DNA of 59,401 bases. Source: Gemmatimonadota bacterium. GTDB lineage: Bacteria > Gemmatimonadota > Gemmatimonadetes > Longimicrobiales > Gaopeijiaceae. Shown here piece by piece: positions 25,567 through 33,591 of the stretch. A program made the position numbers and the translations under genes. Within the stretch, counting starts at the first letter, position 1. The number at the start of each line of letters is the position of its first letter. The stretch covers positions 1-59,401 of the forward strand of contig PWWP01000302.1 in NCBI GenBank assembly GCA_003562075.1. Direction: 5' to 3'. The notes under the pieces were generated by a model that was not told where the DNA came from, did no database searches, and saw only the letters and a program-made list of their open reading frames with translations.

Positions 25567-26535
25567 ATGAAGTGTCCTCGGTGCGATGCGGAAGCCGATG
25601 GTCGATTCTGCGGCGCCTGTGGTGCCACGTTGACGGCTCGGACATGTGGCTCGTGCAAGGCCCAGGTACCGCCGGGACATCGGTATTGCAGCGAGTGCGG
25701 GGCCGAGCAGGGGGCTCCCGCCGTTGGATCCCCGGGACCGACTGAGTCCGCCGCCGCCCCTCCTGGGGGCACCTCAAGAGCCGACTCCGGGGCCCCCGCT
25801 GTCCCACCTCCGGCTGCGTCCCCTGCCGGATCCCCGTCCCCTTCCCCATCCGGCCAGGCCCAGGACGACCCGATCTCCTTCGAGGCGACCCACAGCTCAT
25901 CCCTGGATCATAAGGGATGGTGGATCATCGGAGCGGCGGTGGTGGCAGGGATCTTCTTCCTGGCCGTTCCCTATGTCTGGACCGGCTGGACCGATGGAGG
26001 AAATGGGGAGCGGATGCCGATGGGAGCAGTGGCGCCTGGCCCCGGACAGGGGGGTGGCCAGGGAATGGCCCCCAGCGGCGGAACGGGTGTGGACCTTTCC
26101 AGCATGACGCCCCGGGAGGCGGCGGACCGACTCTTCAACAGGGTCATGACTGCCATGGGCGAAGGGAACACGGCCGAGGTGGAATCCTTCCTTCCCATGG
26201 CCCTGGACGCCTACGCCATGGTGCCAGATCTGGACGCCGACGGTCACTTCCACGTCTCCCTGCTGCAGCAGGCCCAGGGCAACTACCAGGGGGCGATGGA
26301 GACGGCCGAGATCGTCCTCGACACTCAACCGAACCACCTCCTGGCCCGCTACGCCGCCGGAGAAGCCGCGCGGAACATGGGAGACACGGATCGGGCCCGC
26401 GAGCACTTCTCCCACCTCCTGGAGGTCTTCGACGAGGAAGCGGCTCGAGACCTTCCTGAGTACCAGGAGCACGGGTCCTTCCTCCCCACCATCCAGGCAA
26501 CGGCGGAAGACTTCCTGGCCGGTGGGGGCTCCTGA
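25567..26535 (+). CDS. Zinc-ribbon, single-pass membrane, TPR-like protein
   Basis: The 322-aa protein starts with a double zinc ribbon (CPRC...CGAC and CGSC...CSEC, residues 3-50). A long Pro/Ser/Gly-rich linker leads to one membrane helix (about 118-138). The periplasmic or outer part, after another Gly-rich linker, has TPR-like helix pairs (LQQAQGNYQGAMETAEIV, GEAARNMGDTDRAREHF). It may be a membrane scaffold; the function is unknown. GAAGGGAAG lies before the ATG. A strong terminator follows, so it is separate from the nap operon. Confidence 0.8.
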   Translation: MKCPRCDAEADGRFCGACGATLTARTCGSCKAQVPPGHRYCSECGAEQGAPAVGSPGPTESAAAPPGGTSRADSGAPAVPPPAASPAGSPSPSPSGQAQDDPISFEATHSSSLDHKGWWIIGAAVVAGIFFLAVPYVWTGWTDGGNGERMPMGAVAPGPGQGGGQGMAPSGGTGVDLSSMTPREAADRLFNRVMTAMGEGNTAEVESFLPMALDAYAMVPDLDADGHFHVSLLQQAQGNYQGAMETAEIVLDTQPNHLLARYAAGEAARNMGDTDRAREHFSHLLEVFDEEAARDLPEYQEHGSFLPTIQATAEDFLAGGGS

Positions 26536-26550
26536 GGGACCTCTCCGTTT

Positions 26551-26595
26551 CGGGCGCAAGCGGCTGAGGCTGGCAGCCCCAGCCGCTTGCGCCCG
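26551..26595 (+). terminator. Strong terminator between the zinc-ribbon gene and the nap operon
   Basis: Perfect 16-bp arms, cgggcgcaagcggctg (26551-26566) and cagccgcttgcgcccg (26580-26595), enclose a 13-nt loop. It begins 16 bp after the zinc-ribbon stop. The nap promoter must therefore lie in about 26596-26650. Confidence 0.75.
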
Positions 26596-26659
26596 GGTAG
26601 TCAGATCCTCAGGATGTTGCAGAGACGGATCCTATTTCGGTCTCAGCTCAGGAGCGCAC

Positions 26660-27139
26660 ATGCCGGTCTGCAGCTACCTGGTCCTGCCGGAACCTGGAGG
26701 GGCTCCCACCCTCTCCCGACGCCTGGCCGCACTGCCAGGGTGTGACGTGACCCGGTCTAGCAACCGGAATCTCCTCCTCCTGGTTACCGACACGCCTTCG
26801 CCGGAGAAGGATCGGGAACTCCGTTCCACTCTGCAGAACCTGGAGGGAATCCACGCCCTCATCCTCACCTTCGGGGAGATCGACCCGGACACGGAAGAGG
26901 CCGATCCTGTCGGAGCCGGTCGAAAGCACCGGCGGGCTGGGCGGAAGAGCCCAGGCCAGACGTCCTCCCCGGCCCGGTCCCAGCCGCCGGCCCACCGACT
27001 TCCTGTCATCCAGCCAGGCGATCTGCCCGCCCTCCGCCGCACAGCCCGACGAGAGGGGGAAGCGTCCTTCCCGGGGGATACGGCTGGAGCTTCCGCCCCC
27101 GGCACCTTCCCCTCGTCCCCCGACGAGACCGACTCATGA
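26660..27139 (+). CDS. napD: NapD-like chaperone of periplasmic nitrate reductase, with extended tail
   Basis: The N-terminal 85 residues follow the NapD pattern: a first strand CSYLVLPEPG, a loop with RRLAALPGCDV, LLLLVTD, then LRSTLQNLEGIHALILTFGEID. NapD binds the Tat signal of NapA and holds it back until the cofactor is loaded. The protein is 159 aa, and the last 70 residues are low-complexity Arg/Ser/Pro-rich sequence not usual in NapD. The start at 26660 has AGGAG 5 bp upstream. Its stop overlaps napA by ATGA. Confidence 0.85.
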   Translation: MPVCSYLVLPEPGGAPTLSRRLAALPGCDVTRSSNRNLLLLVTDTPSPEKDRELRSTLQNLEGIHALILTFGEIDPDTEEADPVGAGRKHRRAGRKSPGQTSSPARSQPPAHRLPVIQPGDLPALRRTARREGEASFPGDTAGASAPGTFPSSPDETDS

Positions 27140-29481
27140 GTCCCGTCGATCGAAGGACCTTCCTGAAACAGGCCGCCATGGCCTCGGCCTCTGCGGCCGC
27201 CGCCTCCCTCGTTCCCGGTGTGGCCTTTGGGCAGGAGCTGGAGGGGTACCTTGGAGACTTCGCCGGATCCAGCGACGTGACCTGGCACCGGACGCCTTGC
27301 CGCTTCTGTGGGGTAGGGTGCGGGCTGCAGGTCGGAATCGAGGAGGGCCGGGCCGTGGCCGTCCGAGGTGATCCGGACTCACCGGTGAACCGGGGGCTGG
27401 CCTGCGTGAAGGGATACCACTCCGTCCAGGCCCTCTACGGGCAGGACCGGCTGACCCGGGCACGGGTCCGGCGAAACGGTCAGCTGGTGGAGGTCCCCAT
27501 CCAGGAAGCCCTGGACCTGGTGGCTGACCAGCTCCGGCAGACCATGGACGAGCACGGGAAGGACAGTGTGGCCCTCTACGGCTCGGGGCAGTGGACCATC
27601 CCGGACGGGTACGTGGCCTCCAAGTTCTTCAAAGGGGCCCTGGGCACCAACAACCTGGAAGCCAACGCCCGCCTCTGCATGTCCAGCGCCGTCACCGGCT
27701 TCATGACCAGCTTCGGGATGGACGAGCCCATGGGGTGCTATGAGGACATCGATCACGCCGATGTCTTCGTGCTCTGGGGGAACAACATGTCGGAGATGCA
27801 TCCGGTCCTCTTCTCTCGGATGCTTGAAGAACGGGAACGACGAGCCAACGTCCGGATCATCGACCTGGCCACCCGGACCACCCGAACCAGCTACGCCTCG
27901 GACCGGTCCATCCTCTTCACCCCCCAGTCCGATCTGGCCATCGCCAACGCCATCTGCCACGAGATCGTCCGGCGGGGATGGGTGGACCGGGAATTCGTAA
28001 CCCGGTACGTGAGCTTCAAGGAGGGTCGGACCGGAATCGGCTACGGATTGGAAGACGACTTCAGCTTCTCCGACCAGGCTTCCGATGCCTCCTGGAACGA
28101 CTACGTCCGCTTCCTGGACGACTACACTCCGGAGCGGGCAGAGGAAATCTCGGGTGTGCCGGCCTCGGAGATCCGCTGGCTCGCCTCGGTCTACGGGGAT
28201 CCATCCCGGAAGGTCATGTCCTTCTGGTGCATGGGGATGAACCAGCATACCCGGGGCACCTGGATCAACAACCTGGTCTACAACATCCACCTCCTCACCG
28301 GGAAGATCTCCACCCCGGGGAACAGCCCTTTCTCGCTGACCGGTCAGCCCAGCGCGTGCGGGACCGTCCGGGAGGTGGGCACCCTGACCCATAAGCTTCC
28401 CTACGGTGACGTGACGAGCCAGGAGGCCCGGGAAAAGGCGGCGGAGATCTGGGGTGTGCCGGTGGAGAACATCGATCCCGAGCCCACGCACCATACCGTC
28501 TCCATGTTCCGCGCCCTGGACCGGGGAGACATCCGCTTCATGTGGATCCAGGTCACCAATCCCATGGTCACCATGCCGGACCTGAACCGGTACCGGGAGG
28601 GGGCGGAGCGGGACGGGCGCTTCATCGTGGTCTCCGACGTCTACCCTACGCCCACCACCGATGTAGCCGACGTCATTCTCCCGGCAGCCATGTGGATCGA
28701 ACGGGAGGGACTCTTCGGGAACTCGGAACGACGAACCCAGCACTTCCCCCAGCTCCTGGACCCGCCCGGAGATGCCATGAGCGACACCTGGCAGCTCATG
28801 GAGGTGGCCAGACGCCTGGGATTCGAGAACCTCTTCCCCTGGAGCTACGAGGACCACATCCCGGCCATCTGGGAGGAGTACACCCGCTTCCACGACAGTC
28901 CGGAGCACCGGATGGCGCCCCTGGAGGAGCTGAAGGCCCGTCCCGGGATCATCTGGCCCTACGTGGACGGGCGAGAGACCAAGTGGCGGTACAACACGGA
29001 GACGGATCCGGCTGCCGATGCGGAGCGAGGCCGCTTCGACTTCTACGGGAATCCGGACCACCGAGCCTGGATCTGGCTTCGTCCCTATGAGCCCCCACCG
29101 GAATGGCCCGACGACGAGTACCCCTTCTGGCTCAACACCGGTCGGGTGCTGGAGCACTGGCACAGCGGCTCCATGACCCGGCGGATCCCCACCCTCCATC
29201 GGGCCGAACCCCGGGCATATGTGGAGATCCACCGTGAGGACGCCCAGGCCCTGGGGGTGGTCAATGGGGAGACCGTTCGCCTGGTCACCCGCCGTGGCAC
29301 CCTGGAGCTACCCGCTCGGATCGACTATCGGGCCCAGCCTCCTCGAGGACAGGTCTTCGTCCCCTTCTTCGACGAGACCCTCCTGGTGAATGAGCTCACG
29401 CTGGACGCCTATTGCCCCATCTCCGGTCAACCCGACTACAAGAAGTGCGCAGTGCGGGTGGAGCGGATCGGTGCCCAGTGA
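27136..29481 (+). CDS. napA: Periplasmic nitrate reductase catalytic subunit NapA
   Basis: The 781-aa molybdopterin enzyme has a Tat signal, DRRTFLKQ. The [4Fe-4S] ligands are Cys55, Cys58, Cys62 (CRFCGVGC) and Cys90 (ACVKG). The molybdenum ligand is Cys181 in NARLCMSS, the NapA form. C-terminal MGD-binding segments and LTLDAYCPISGQPDYK are also present, the latter typical of NapA. It reduces nitrate to nitrite in the periplasm. The length fits the family. It overlaps napD and the next cytochrome gene by 4 and 1 bp. Confidence 0.95.
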   Translation: MSPVDRRTFLKQAAMASASAAAASLVPGVAFGQELEGYLGDFAGSSDVTWHRTPCRFCGVGCGLQVGIEEGRAVAVRGDPDSPVNRGLACVKGYHSVQALYGQDRLTRARVRRNGQLVEVPIQEALDLVADQLRQTMDEHGKDSVALYGSGQWTIPDGYVASKFFKGALGTNNLEANARLCMSSAVTGFMTSFGMDEPMGCYEDIDHADVFVLWGNNMSEMHPVLFSRMLEERERRANVRIIDLATRTTRTSYASDRSILFTPQSDLAIANAICHEIVRRGWVDREFVTRYVSFKEGRTGIGYGLEDDFSFSDQASDASWNDYVRFLDDYTPERAEEISGVPASEIRWLASVYGDPSRKVMSFWCMGMNQHTRGTWINNLVYNIHLLTGKISTPGNSPFSLTGQPSACGTVREVGTLTHKLPYGDVTSQEAREKAAEIWGVPVENIDPEPTHHTVSMFRALDRGDIRFMWIQVTNPMVTMPDLNRYREGAERDGRFIVVSDVYPTPTTDVADVILPAAMWIEREGLFGNSERRTQHFPQLLDPPGDAMSDTWQLMEVARRLGFENLFPWSYEDHIPAIWEEYTRFHDSPEHRMAPLEELKARPGIIWPYVDGRETKWRYNTETDPAADAERGRFDFYGNPDHRAWIWLRPYEPPPEWPDDEYPFWLNTGRVLEHWHSGSMTRRIPTLHRAEPRAYVEIHREDAQALGVVNGETVRLVTRRGTLELPARIDYRAQPPRGQVFVPFFDETLLVNELTLDAYCPISGQPDYKKCAVRVERIGAQ

Positions 29482-30278
29482 TGCGCTCCAGGGGACCGCT
29501 CCTCACCCGGACCGTAGCCATCGGGCTGGCCGCGTTGCTCATGCTCGTGGTCATCGTCGTGGCCCTCCCGGCCGTCCTGGAGCTCCGGGCCGGTCCCGAG
29601 TATCCCCCGGTCACCCGAATGGCGTCGCCAGGCCCACCGATTGCGGCAGAAGCGTTCCCCTACCGGATCCGGCCTGGTGAGGTGGCGGCCCCCCTGGATG
29701 CGGATCGGCGGGCCGAGGCCCATCCTCGGACCCTGGAGATCTATCGGGGGCTTCGGGCCTATCCGGGCGCGCCGCCCCGGATCCCCCACGGGCTCACCAC
29801 CGAGGAGTTTCGGTTGAACCTCTGCAACTCCTGCCACGCCCGAGGTGGCTTCGTCCCCCGATTCGGGACGTACGCCCCCCTGACCCCCCACCCCGAATAC
29901 GCCGACTGCCTCCAGTGCCATGCCCCTGATGCCATGAGTGTAGGGCTGGGGATCCCGGTCATCACCCCCGACGTGGTCTGTGGGCAGTGTCACGTGGATC
30001 CAGACGAGCCGCCCCCGAGCCTGGTTTCTCTGGACTGGGCGCCCCGGAGCTGGCCCGAGCTGGATCAGCGGGCCATGCCCGGCTCGCCTCCCATGATCCC
30101 CCATGAACTCCAGCTGCGGGAGAACTGCCTGGCCTGCCATGGCGGCCCATCCGCCGTCCAGGAGATCCGCACCACCCACCCGGAGCGGGTGGACTGTCGC
30201 TCCTGCCACGTCCCCGTTACTCCTGAGGACGAGGTGTTCACCCGCCCCCTGGACGGCCGGACCGGAGAGAACCCATGA
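29481..30278 (+). CDS. Pentaheme NapB-like cytochrome, apparently a tandem duplication
   Basis: The 265-aa protein has an N-terminal membrane anchor (about residues 10-33) and five CxxCH motifs. The C-terminal half, PPMIPHELQLRENCLACH then THPERVDCRSCHVP, matches the diheme NapB subunit. The first half repeats the plan (PPRIPHGL, then NLCNSCH, PHPEYADCLQCH). A fifth motif, CGQCH, lies between. NapB normally has two hemes and no anchor, so this looks like a duplicated and tethered NapB acting as the electron donor to NapA. It starts within the napA stop (TGATG). Confidence 0.88.
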   Translation: MRSRGPLLTRTVAIGLAALLMLVVIVVALPAVLELRAGPEYPPVTRMASPGPPIAAEAFPYRIRPGEVAAPLDADRRAEAHPRTLEIYRGLRAYPGAPPRIPHGLTTEEFRLNLCNSCHARGGFVPRFGTYAPLTPHPEYADCLQCHAPDAMSVGLGIPVITPDVVCGQCHVDPDEPPPSLVSLDWAPRSWPELDQRAMPGSPPMIPHELQLRENCLACHGGPSAVQEIRTTHPERVDCRSCHVPVTPEDEVFTRPLDGRTGENP

Positions 30279-31012
30279 CTCGCCTCCCCTCGTTTTTGGC
30301 AGTCGGCCTCCTCATCGCAGGGGTCATCGGGGCCTGTGGTGAGGATGGTCCTCCGGTGCAGGACGACCGGCAGGCCTGGGAAGCCGTGGTCCCCGCTCCC
30401 GGAGACGATCCGGTCCGACCCGATCCCTTCCGACCCGACGACTCCGAGATTCCCGAGGCGCCAGGCCTTGCCACGGTCCGGGCCGACACTGCTCGCGGCT
30501 GGCTCGGCCCTGGCGGTGAGCCCTTCGAAGTCACCCAGCGCATTCCCGGCAGCTCGTCCCATCTCAACCAACGGATCGGCCAGCAGGAGTTCGCCCTGGC
30601 GGCTCGTGTGACCGACCCTGTCCTCCTCCAGTACCCCTGCACCTCATGCCACGAAGGGACCGTGGCCATGGGAGACCGGATCGAGGACGCCCACGGGAAT
30701 ATCCAGCCTGAACACCCGGCTGCCACCGGCGCCACCTGCGCCACCTGCCATGTGGCCGACTCGGTCCAGCGCCTCGTCCTCCAGGACGGCGCCACCGTGA
30801 GCATGGACCACGCCTACCAGCTCTGTGCCCAGTGTCACTCAGGACAGACCGTATCCTGGGCCGCCGGCGTGCATGGAAAGCGGCTGGAGGGTTGGCACGG
30901 ACGACGCATCCTCATGAACTGCACGGACTGTCACGATCCGCACAAACCCGAGCCGGAGCCACGGATACCCTACCCCGGGCCCCAGCTTCCTCGTGGGGGA
31001 GGGTCACCATGA
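30275..31012 (+). CDS. Tetraheme cytochrome c lipoprotein of the nap operon
   Basis: The 245-aa lipoprotein has its lipobox near VIGAC, a Pro/Asp-rich linker to about residue 90 and four CxxCH motifs (CTSCH, CATCH, CAQCH, CTDCH). Additional His residues lie between them, as in small tetraheme cytochromes of the NrfB/c3 type. It is tethered at a membrane face and probably moves electrons between the NrfC/NrfD-like subunits and the NapB-like protein. Its start overlaps the previous gene by ATGA. Confidence 0.88.
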   Translation: MTRLPSFLAVGLLIAGVIGACGEDGPPVQDDRQAWEAVVPAPGDDPVRPDPFRPDDSEIPEAPGLATVRADTARGWLGPGGEPFEVTQRIPGSSSHLNQRIGQQEFALAARVTDPVLLQYPCTSCHEGTVAMGDRIEDAHGNIQPEHPAATGATCATCHVADSVQRLVLQDGATVSMDHAYQLCAQCHSGQTVSWAAGVHGKRLEGWHGRRILMNCTDCHDPHKPEPEPRIPYPGPQLPRGGGSP

Positions 31013-31043
31013 TCCCCCGATCCACAACACCCGGAGGATCCCC

Positions 31044-32279
31044 ATGAGTACCGAGCGGGAACTCACCTTCGATGACGTTCTTCGAGCAGCCGGGCAGGAG
31101 GCCACCCGGCCCCTGGCCGAGCGACTGGGTCCTCCGCCCGGCGCCAGCTACGGAGCCCAATCCTCCGACGAGGCCCATGGATGCGGTTCCCCGGCCTGTG
31201 GTTGCGGAAAGGGACCCTCGAGCCCCGCTTCCTCCCCCCCCCAAGGGCAAAGCAGTCGTGATTCGGGGCGAACCGATGGAACGGGAAGTGCCGGTCAGCT
31301 CAGTCCCGGAGGATCTTCCGGGGGTCAAGACGCTTCAGGAAGCACGATCCTGGACCGGAAGATGGACCGGCGAGGAGCCCTGGGAACCCTGTTCGGTGCC
31401 ATGGCCATGGGCACCCAGGCGGTAAGCGCCTGCTCCCCGACGAGCCTGGCCTCGGAAGAAGATCGGGAGGCCAAGCTCCTGGAGTGGGAGGAGTACCTGA
31501 AGGGGAACTTCCGCCGCATGTCCGATGAGGAGAAGGCCGCAACCATCGACCGCCTGGAACGCCTCTCCCGGATCCGTCAGGGAACGGAGGTGAACATGGC
31601 CTCCACCGAGGCCCGTCCCGGTGTGGTCTACGGCTACGCATTCAACATCTCCAAGTGCCAAGGCTACCGGAACTGCGTGGAAGCCTGCATCCAGGAGAAC
31701 AACCTGGACCGGGAGGCTGGAACCCAGTACATCCGGATCTTCGAGATGGAGCAGGGCACCTCCATGGATGACCTGGATCACGGAGACGCCACCTATCAGC
31801 ACCAGGTCCCGGCGGAAGGCCACTTCTACATCGGGACCCAGTGCTTCCAGTGCGCCAACCCGCCTTGCGTGGAGGTCTGTCCGGTGGGAGCCACCTGGCA
31901 GGAGCCCGACGGGATCACGGTGGTGGACTACGACTGGTGCATCGGCTGCCGATACTGCATGGCAGCCTGCCCCTACTGGGCCCGACGCTTCAACTGGGCC
32001 GAGCCCCAGGTTCCGGCTCACGAACTGAACCCCAATCAGCACTACCTGGGGAACCGGGCCCGGAAGAGCGGCGTGGTGGAGAAGTGCACCTTCTGCATTC
32101 AGCGCTCCCGACAGGGTCAGCTTCCGGCATGCGCCGAGGCCTGCCCCACGGGAGCTCGGGTCTTCGGTAACATCCTGGATCCCAATTCGGAGATCCGCTG
32201 GGTCCTGGAGAACAAGCGGGTCTTCCGGCTCAAGGAAGACCTGCACACCGAGCCCCGCTTCTGGTACTTCATGGACTGA
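31044..32279 (+). CDS. Four-cluster ferredoxin-type subunit (NrfC/DmsB-like) with internal Tat segment
   Basis: The 411-aa protein has a 100-residue polar N terminus, an internal Tat-like segment with RR at 109-110 leading to a hydrophobic stretch ending ...AC130, then a helical linker and the iron-sulfur domain. Cluster motifs: CQGYRNCVEAC (205-215), CFQCANPPCVEVCP, CIGCRYCMAACP and CTFCIQ...CAEACP. In the first, the usual second Cys is Tyr208, so that cluster may be altered. It should pass electrons from the NrfD-like quinol oxidase to the cytochromes. ATG 31044 has GGAGG 6 bp upstream. Confidence 0.88.
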   Translation: MSTERELTFDDVLRAAGQEATRPLAERLGPPPGASYGAQSSDEAHGCGSPACGCGKGPSSPASSPPQGQSSRDSGRTDGTGSAGQLSPGGSSGGQDASGSTILDRKMDRRGALGTLFGAMAMGTQAVSACSPTSLASEEDREAKLLEWEEYLKGNFRRMSDEEKAATIDRLERLSRIRQGTEVNMASTEARPGVVYGYAFNISKCQGYRNCVEACIQENNLDREAGTQYIRIFEMEQGTSMDDLDHGDATYQHQVPAEGHFYIGTQCFQCANPPCVEVCPVGATWQEPDGITVVDYDWCIGCRYCMAACPYWARRFNWAEPQVPAHELNPNQHYLGNRARKSGVVEKCTFCIQRSRQGQLPACAEACPTGARVFGNILDPNSEIRWVLENKRVFRLKEDLHTEPRFWYFMD

Positions 32280-32284
32280 AGCGT

Positions 32285-33541
32285 ATGCACCTCAAGCCAT
32301 TTCTTCTGACTGCCCTGGACTCGGCCACCTCCGGTGGACGACGCTATCACCTGTGGATGGGCGTCCTCACACTGGTCATGCTCATCGGGGGGTATGCGTA
32401 CTTCGTCCAACTCCGGGACGGGCTCGTGGTCACGGGGATGACGGACCATGTGAGCTGGGGTCTCTACATCTCCAACTTCGCCTTCCTGGTCGGTGTGGCC
32501 GCCGCCGCCATGATGGTGGTCCTTCCGGCCTACGTCTTCGAGGATGTGGACTTTGGGAAGGCGGTCCTCATGGCGGAGGGAGTGGCCGTGGCAGCCCTGG
32601 TCATGTGCCTGGCCTTCGTGGTGGTGGACCTGGGGAACCCCTTTGCCAGTTGGCATCTCATGCCCGTGGTAGGCTACCTGAACTGGCCTCGGTCCCTTCT
32701 GGCCTGGGATGTGATCGTCCTGAACGGGTATCTGGCTCTGAACATGGCCATCCCCTTCTACCTCCTCTACAGCCATTACGCCGGTCGGACGCCGGAGAAG
32801 GGAAAGTACGTCCCCTGGATCTACATCTCCGTCTTCTGGGCCGTGAGCATCCACCTGGTCACCGCCTTCCTCTTCGCCGGTCTCCCGGCTCGGCCCTTCT
32901 GGCACAACGCCCTCCTGGGGCCCCGCTTCCTGGCCTCGGCCTTCGCCGCCGGGCCGGCCATCATGATCCTGGTCCTCTGGGTCATCCGCTCCAACACCGA
33001 GTATCACATCAAGGATGGAGCCTTCTCCAAGCTGGCCATGATCGTGACGGTGGCGGCCCAGATCAATCTCATCATGCTGGCCTCGGAGGTCTTCACCGAG
33101 TTCTACTTCTTCACCCACCACGCCGTCTCGGCCCAGTACCTCTTCTTTGGCCTGGATGGCCACAACGCCCTGGTTCCCTGGATCTGGGCTGCCATCACCC
33201 TGAACGTGGCCGCCACGGTGGTTCTGACCATCCACCCCCTGCGCCGGAACCCCAGGTGGCTGATCCCTGCCTGTATCGTCCTCTTTGCGGCCATCTGGAT
33301 CGAGAAGGGGATGGGGATGGTCATCCCCGGATTCATTCCCTCGCCCCTGGGTGAGATCGTGGAGTACACCCCCACCTGGGTGGAACTGGCGGTGACAGCC
33401 GGGATCTGGGCCCTCGGGCTCTTCATCCTCACCGTCCTGGTCCGGGTGGCCCTCCCCATCGAGCTGGGGACGGTCCGGAGTCCCCACGCCGAGTCGGAGG
33501 AACTGGAGGCGCCGGTCACCGTGGAAGCAGGGTCGGCCTGA
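32285..33541 (+). CDS. NrfD/PsrC-like membrane quinol-interacting subunit
   Basis: The 418-aa protein has about ten hydrophobic helices and the NrfD/PsrC family layout, including HVSWGLYISNFAFLVGVAA and a conserved acidic/aromatic helix near VFTEFYFFTHH. NrfD-type proteins exchange electrons with menaquinol or ubiquinol and pass them to the paired iron-sulfur subunit, encoded immediately upstream. It closes the nap operon and takes the place of the usual NapC or NapGH quinol dehydrogenase, which are absent here. Confidence 0.92.
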   Translation: MHLKPFLLTALDSATSGGRRYHLWMGVLTLVMLIGGYAYFVQLRDGLVVTGMTDHVSWGLYISNFAFLVGVAAAAMMVVLPAYVFEDVDFGKAVLMAEGVAVAALVMCLAFVVVDLGNPFASWHLMPVVGYLNWPRSLLAWDVIVLNGYLALNMAIPFYLLYSHYAGRTPEKGKYVPWIYISVFWAVSIHLVTAFLFAGLPARPFWHNALLGPRFLASAFAAGPAIMILVLWVIRSNTEYHIKDGAFSKLAMIVTVAAQINLIMLASEVFTEFYFFTHHAVSAQYLFFGLDGHNALVPWIWAAITLNVAATVVLTIHPLRRNPRWLIPACIVLFAAIWIEKGMGMVIPGFIPSPLGEIVEYTPTWVELAVTAGIWALGLFILTVLVRVALPIELGTVRSPHAESEELEAPVTVEAGSA

Positions 33542-33591
33542 GCACGGCGGGGCCGATCCACTCGCCAGGGCCCCGGATCGGGCCACCAGGA

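Noticed and set aside
27379-29232. A 617-codon open frame antisense to napA
   Set aside because: It mirrors the GC-rich third positions of a well-supported gene and shows no domain, signal or ribosome site. Similar antisense frames at 651-2045 and 32117-33586 are rejected for the same reason.
33549-33583. Weak inverted repeat between nrfD and the multicopper oxidase genes
   Set aside because: The arms mismatch in the centre and the loop is long, so a terminator is not well supported, although one is expected between convergent genes.
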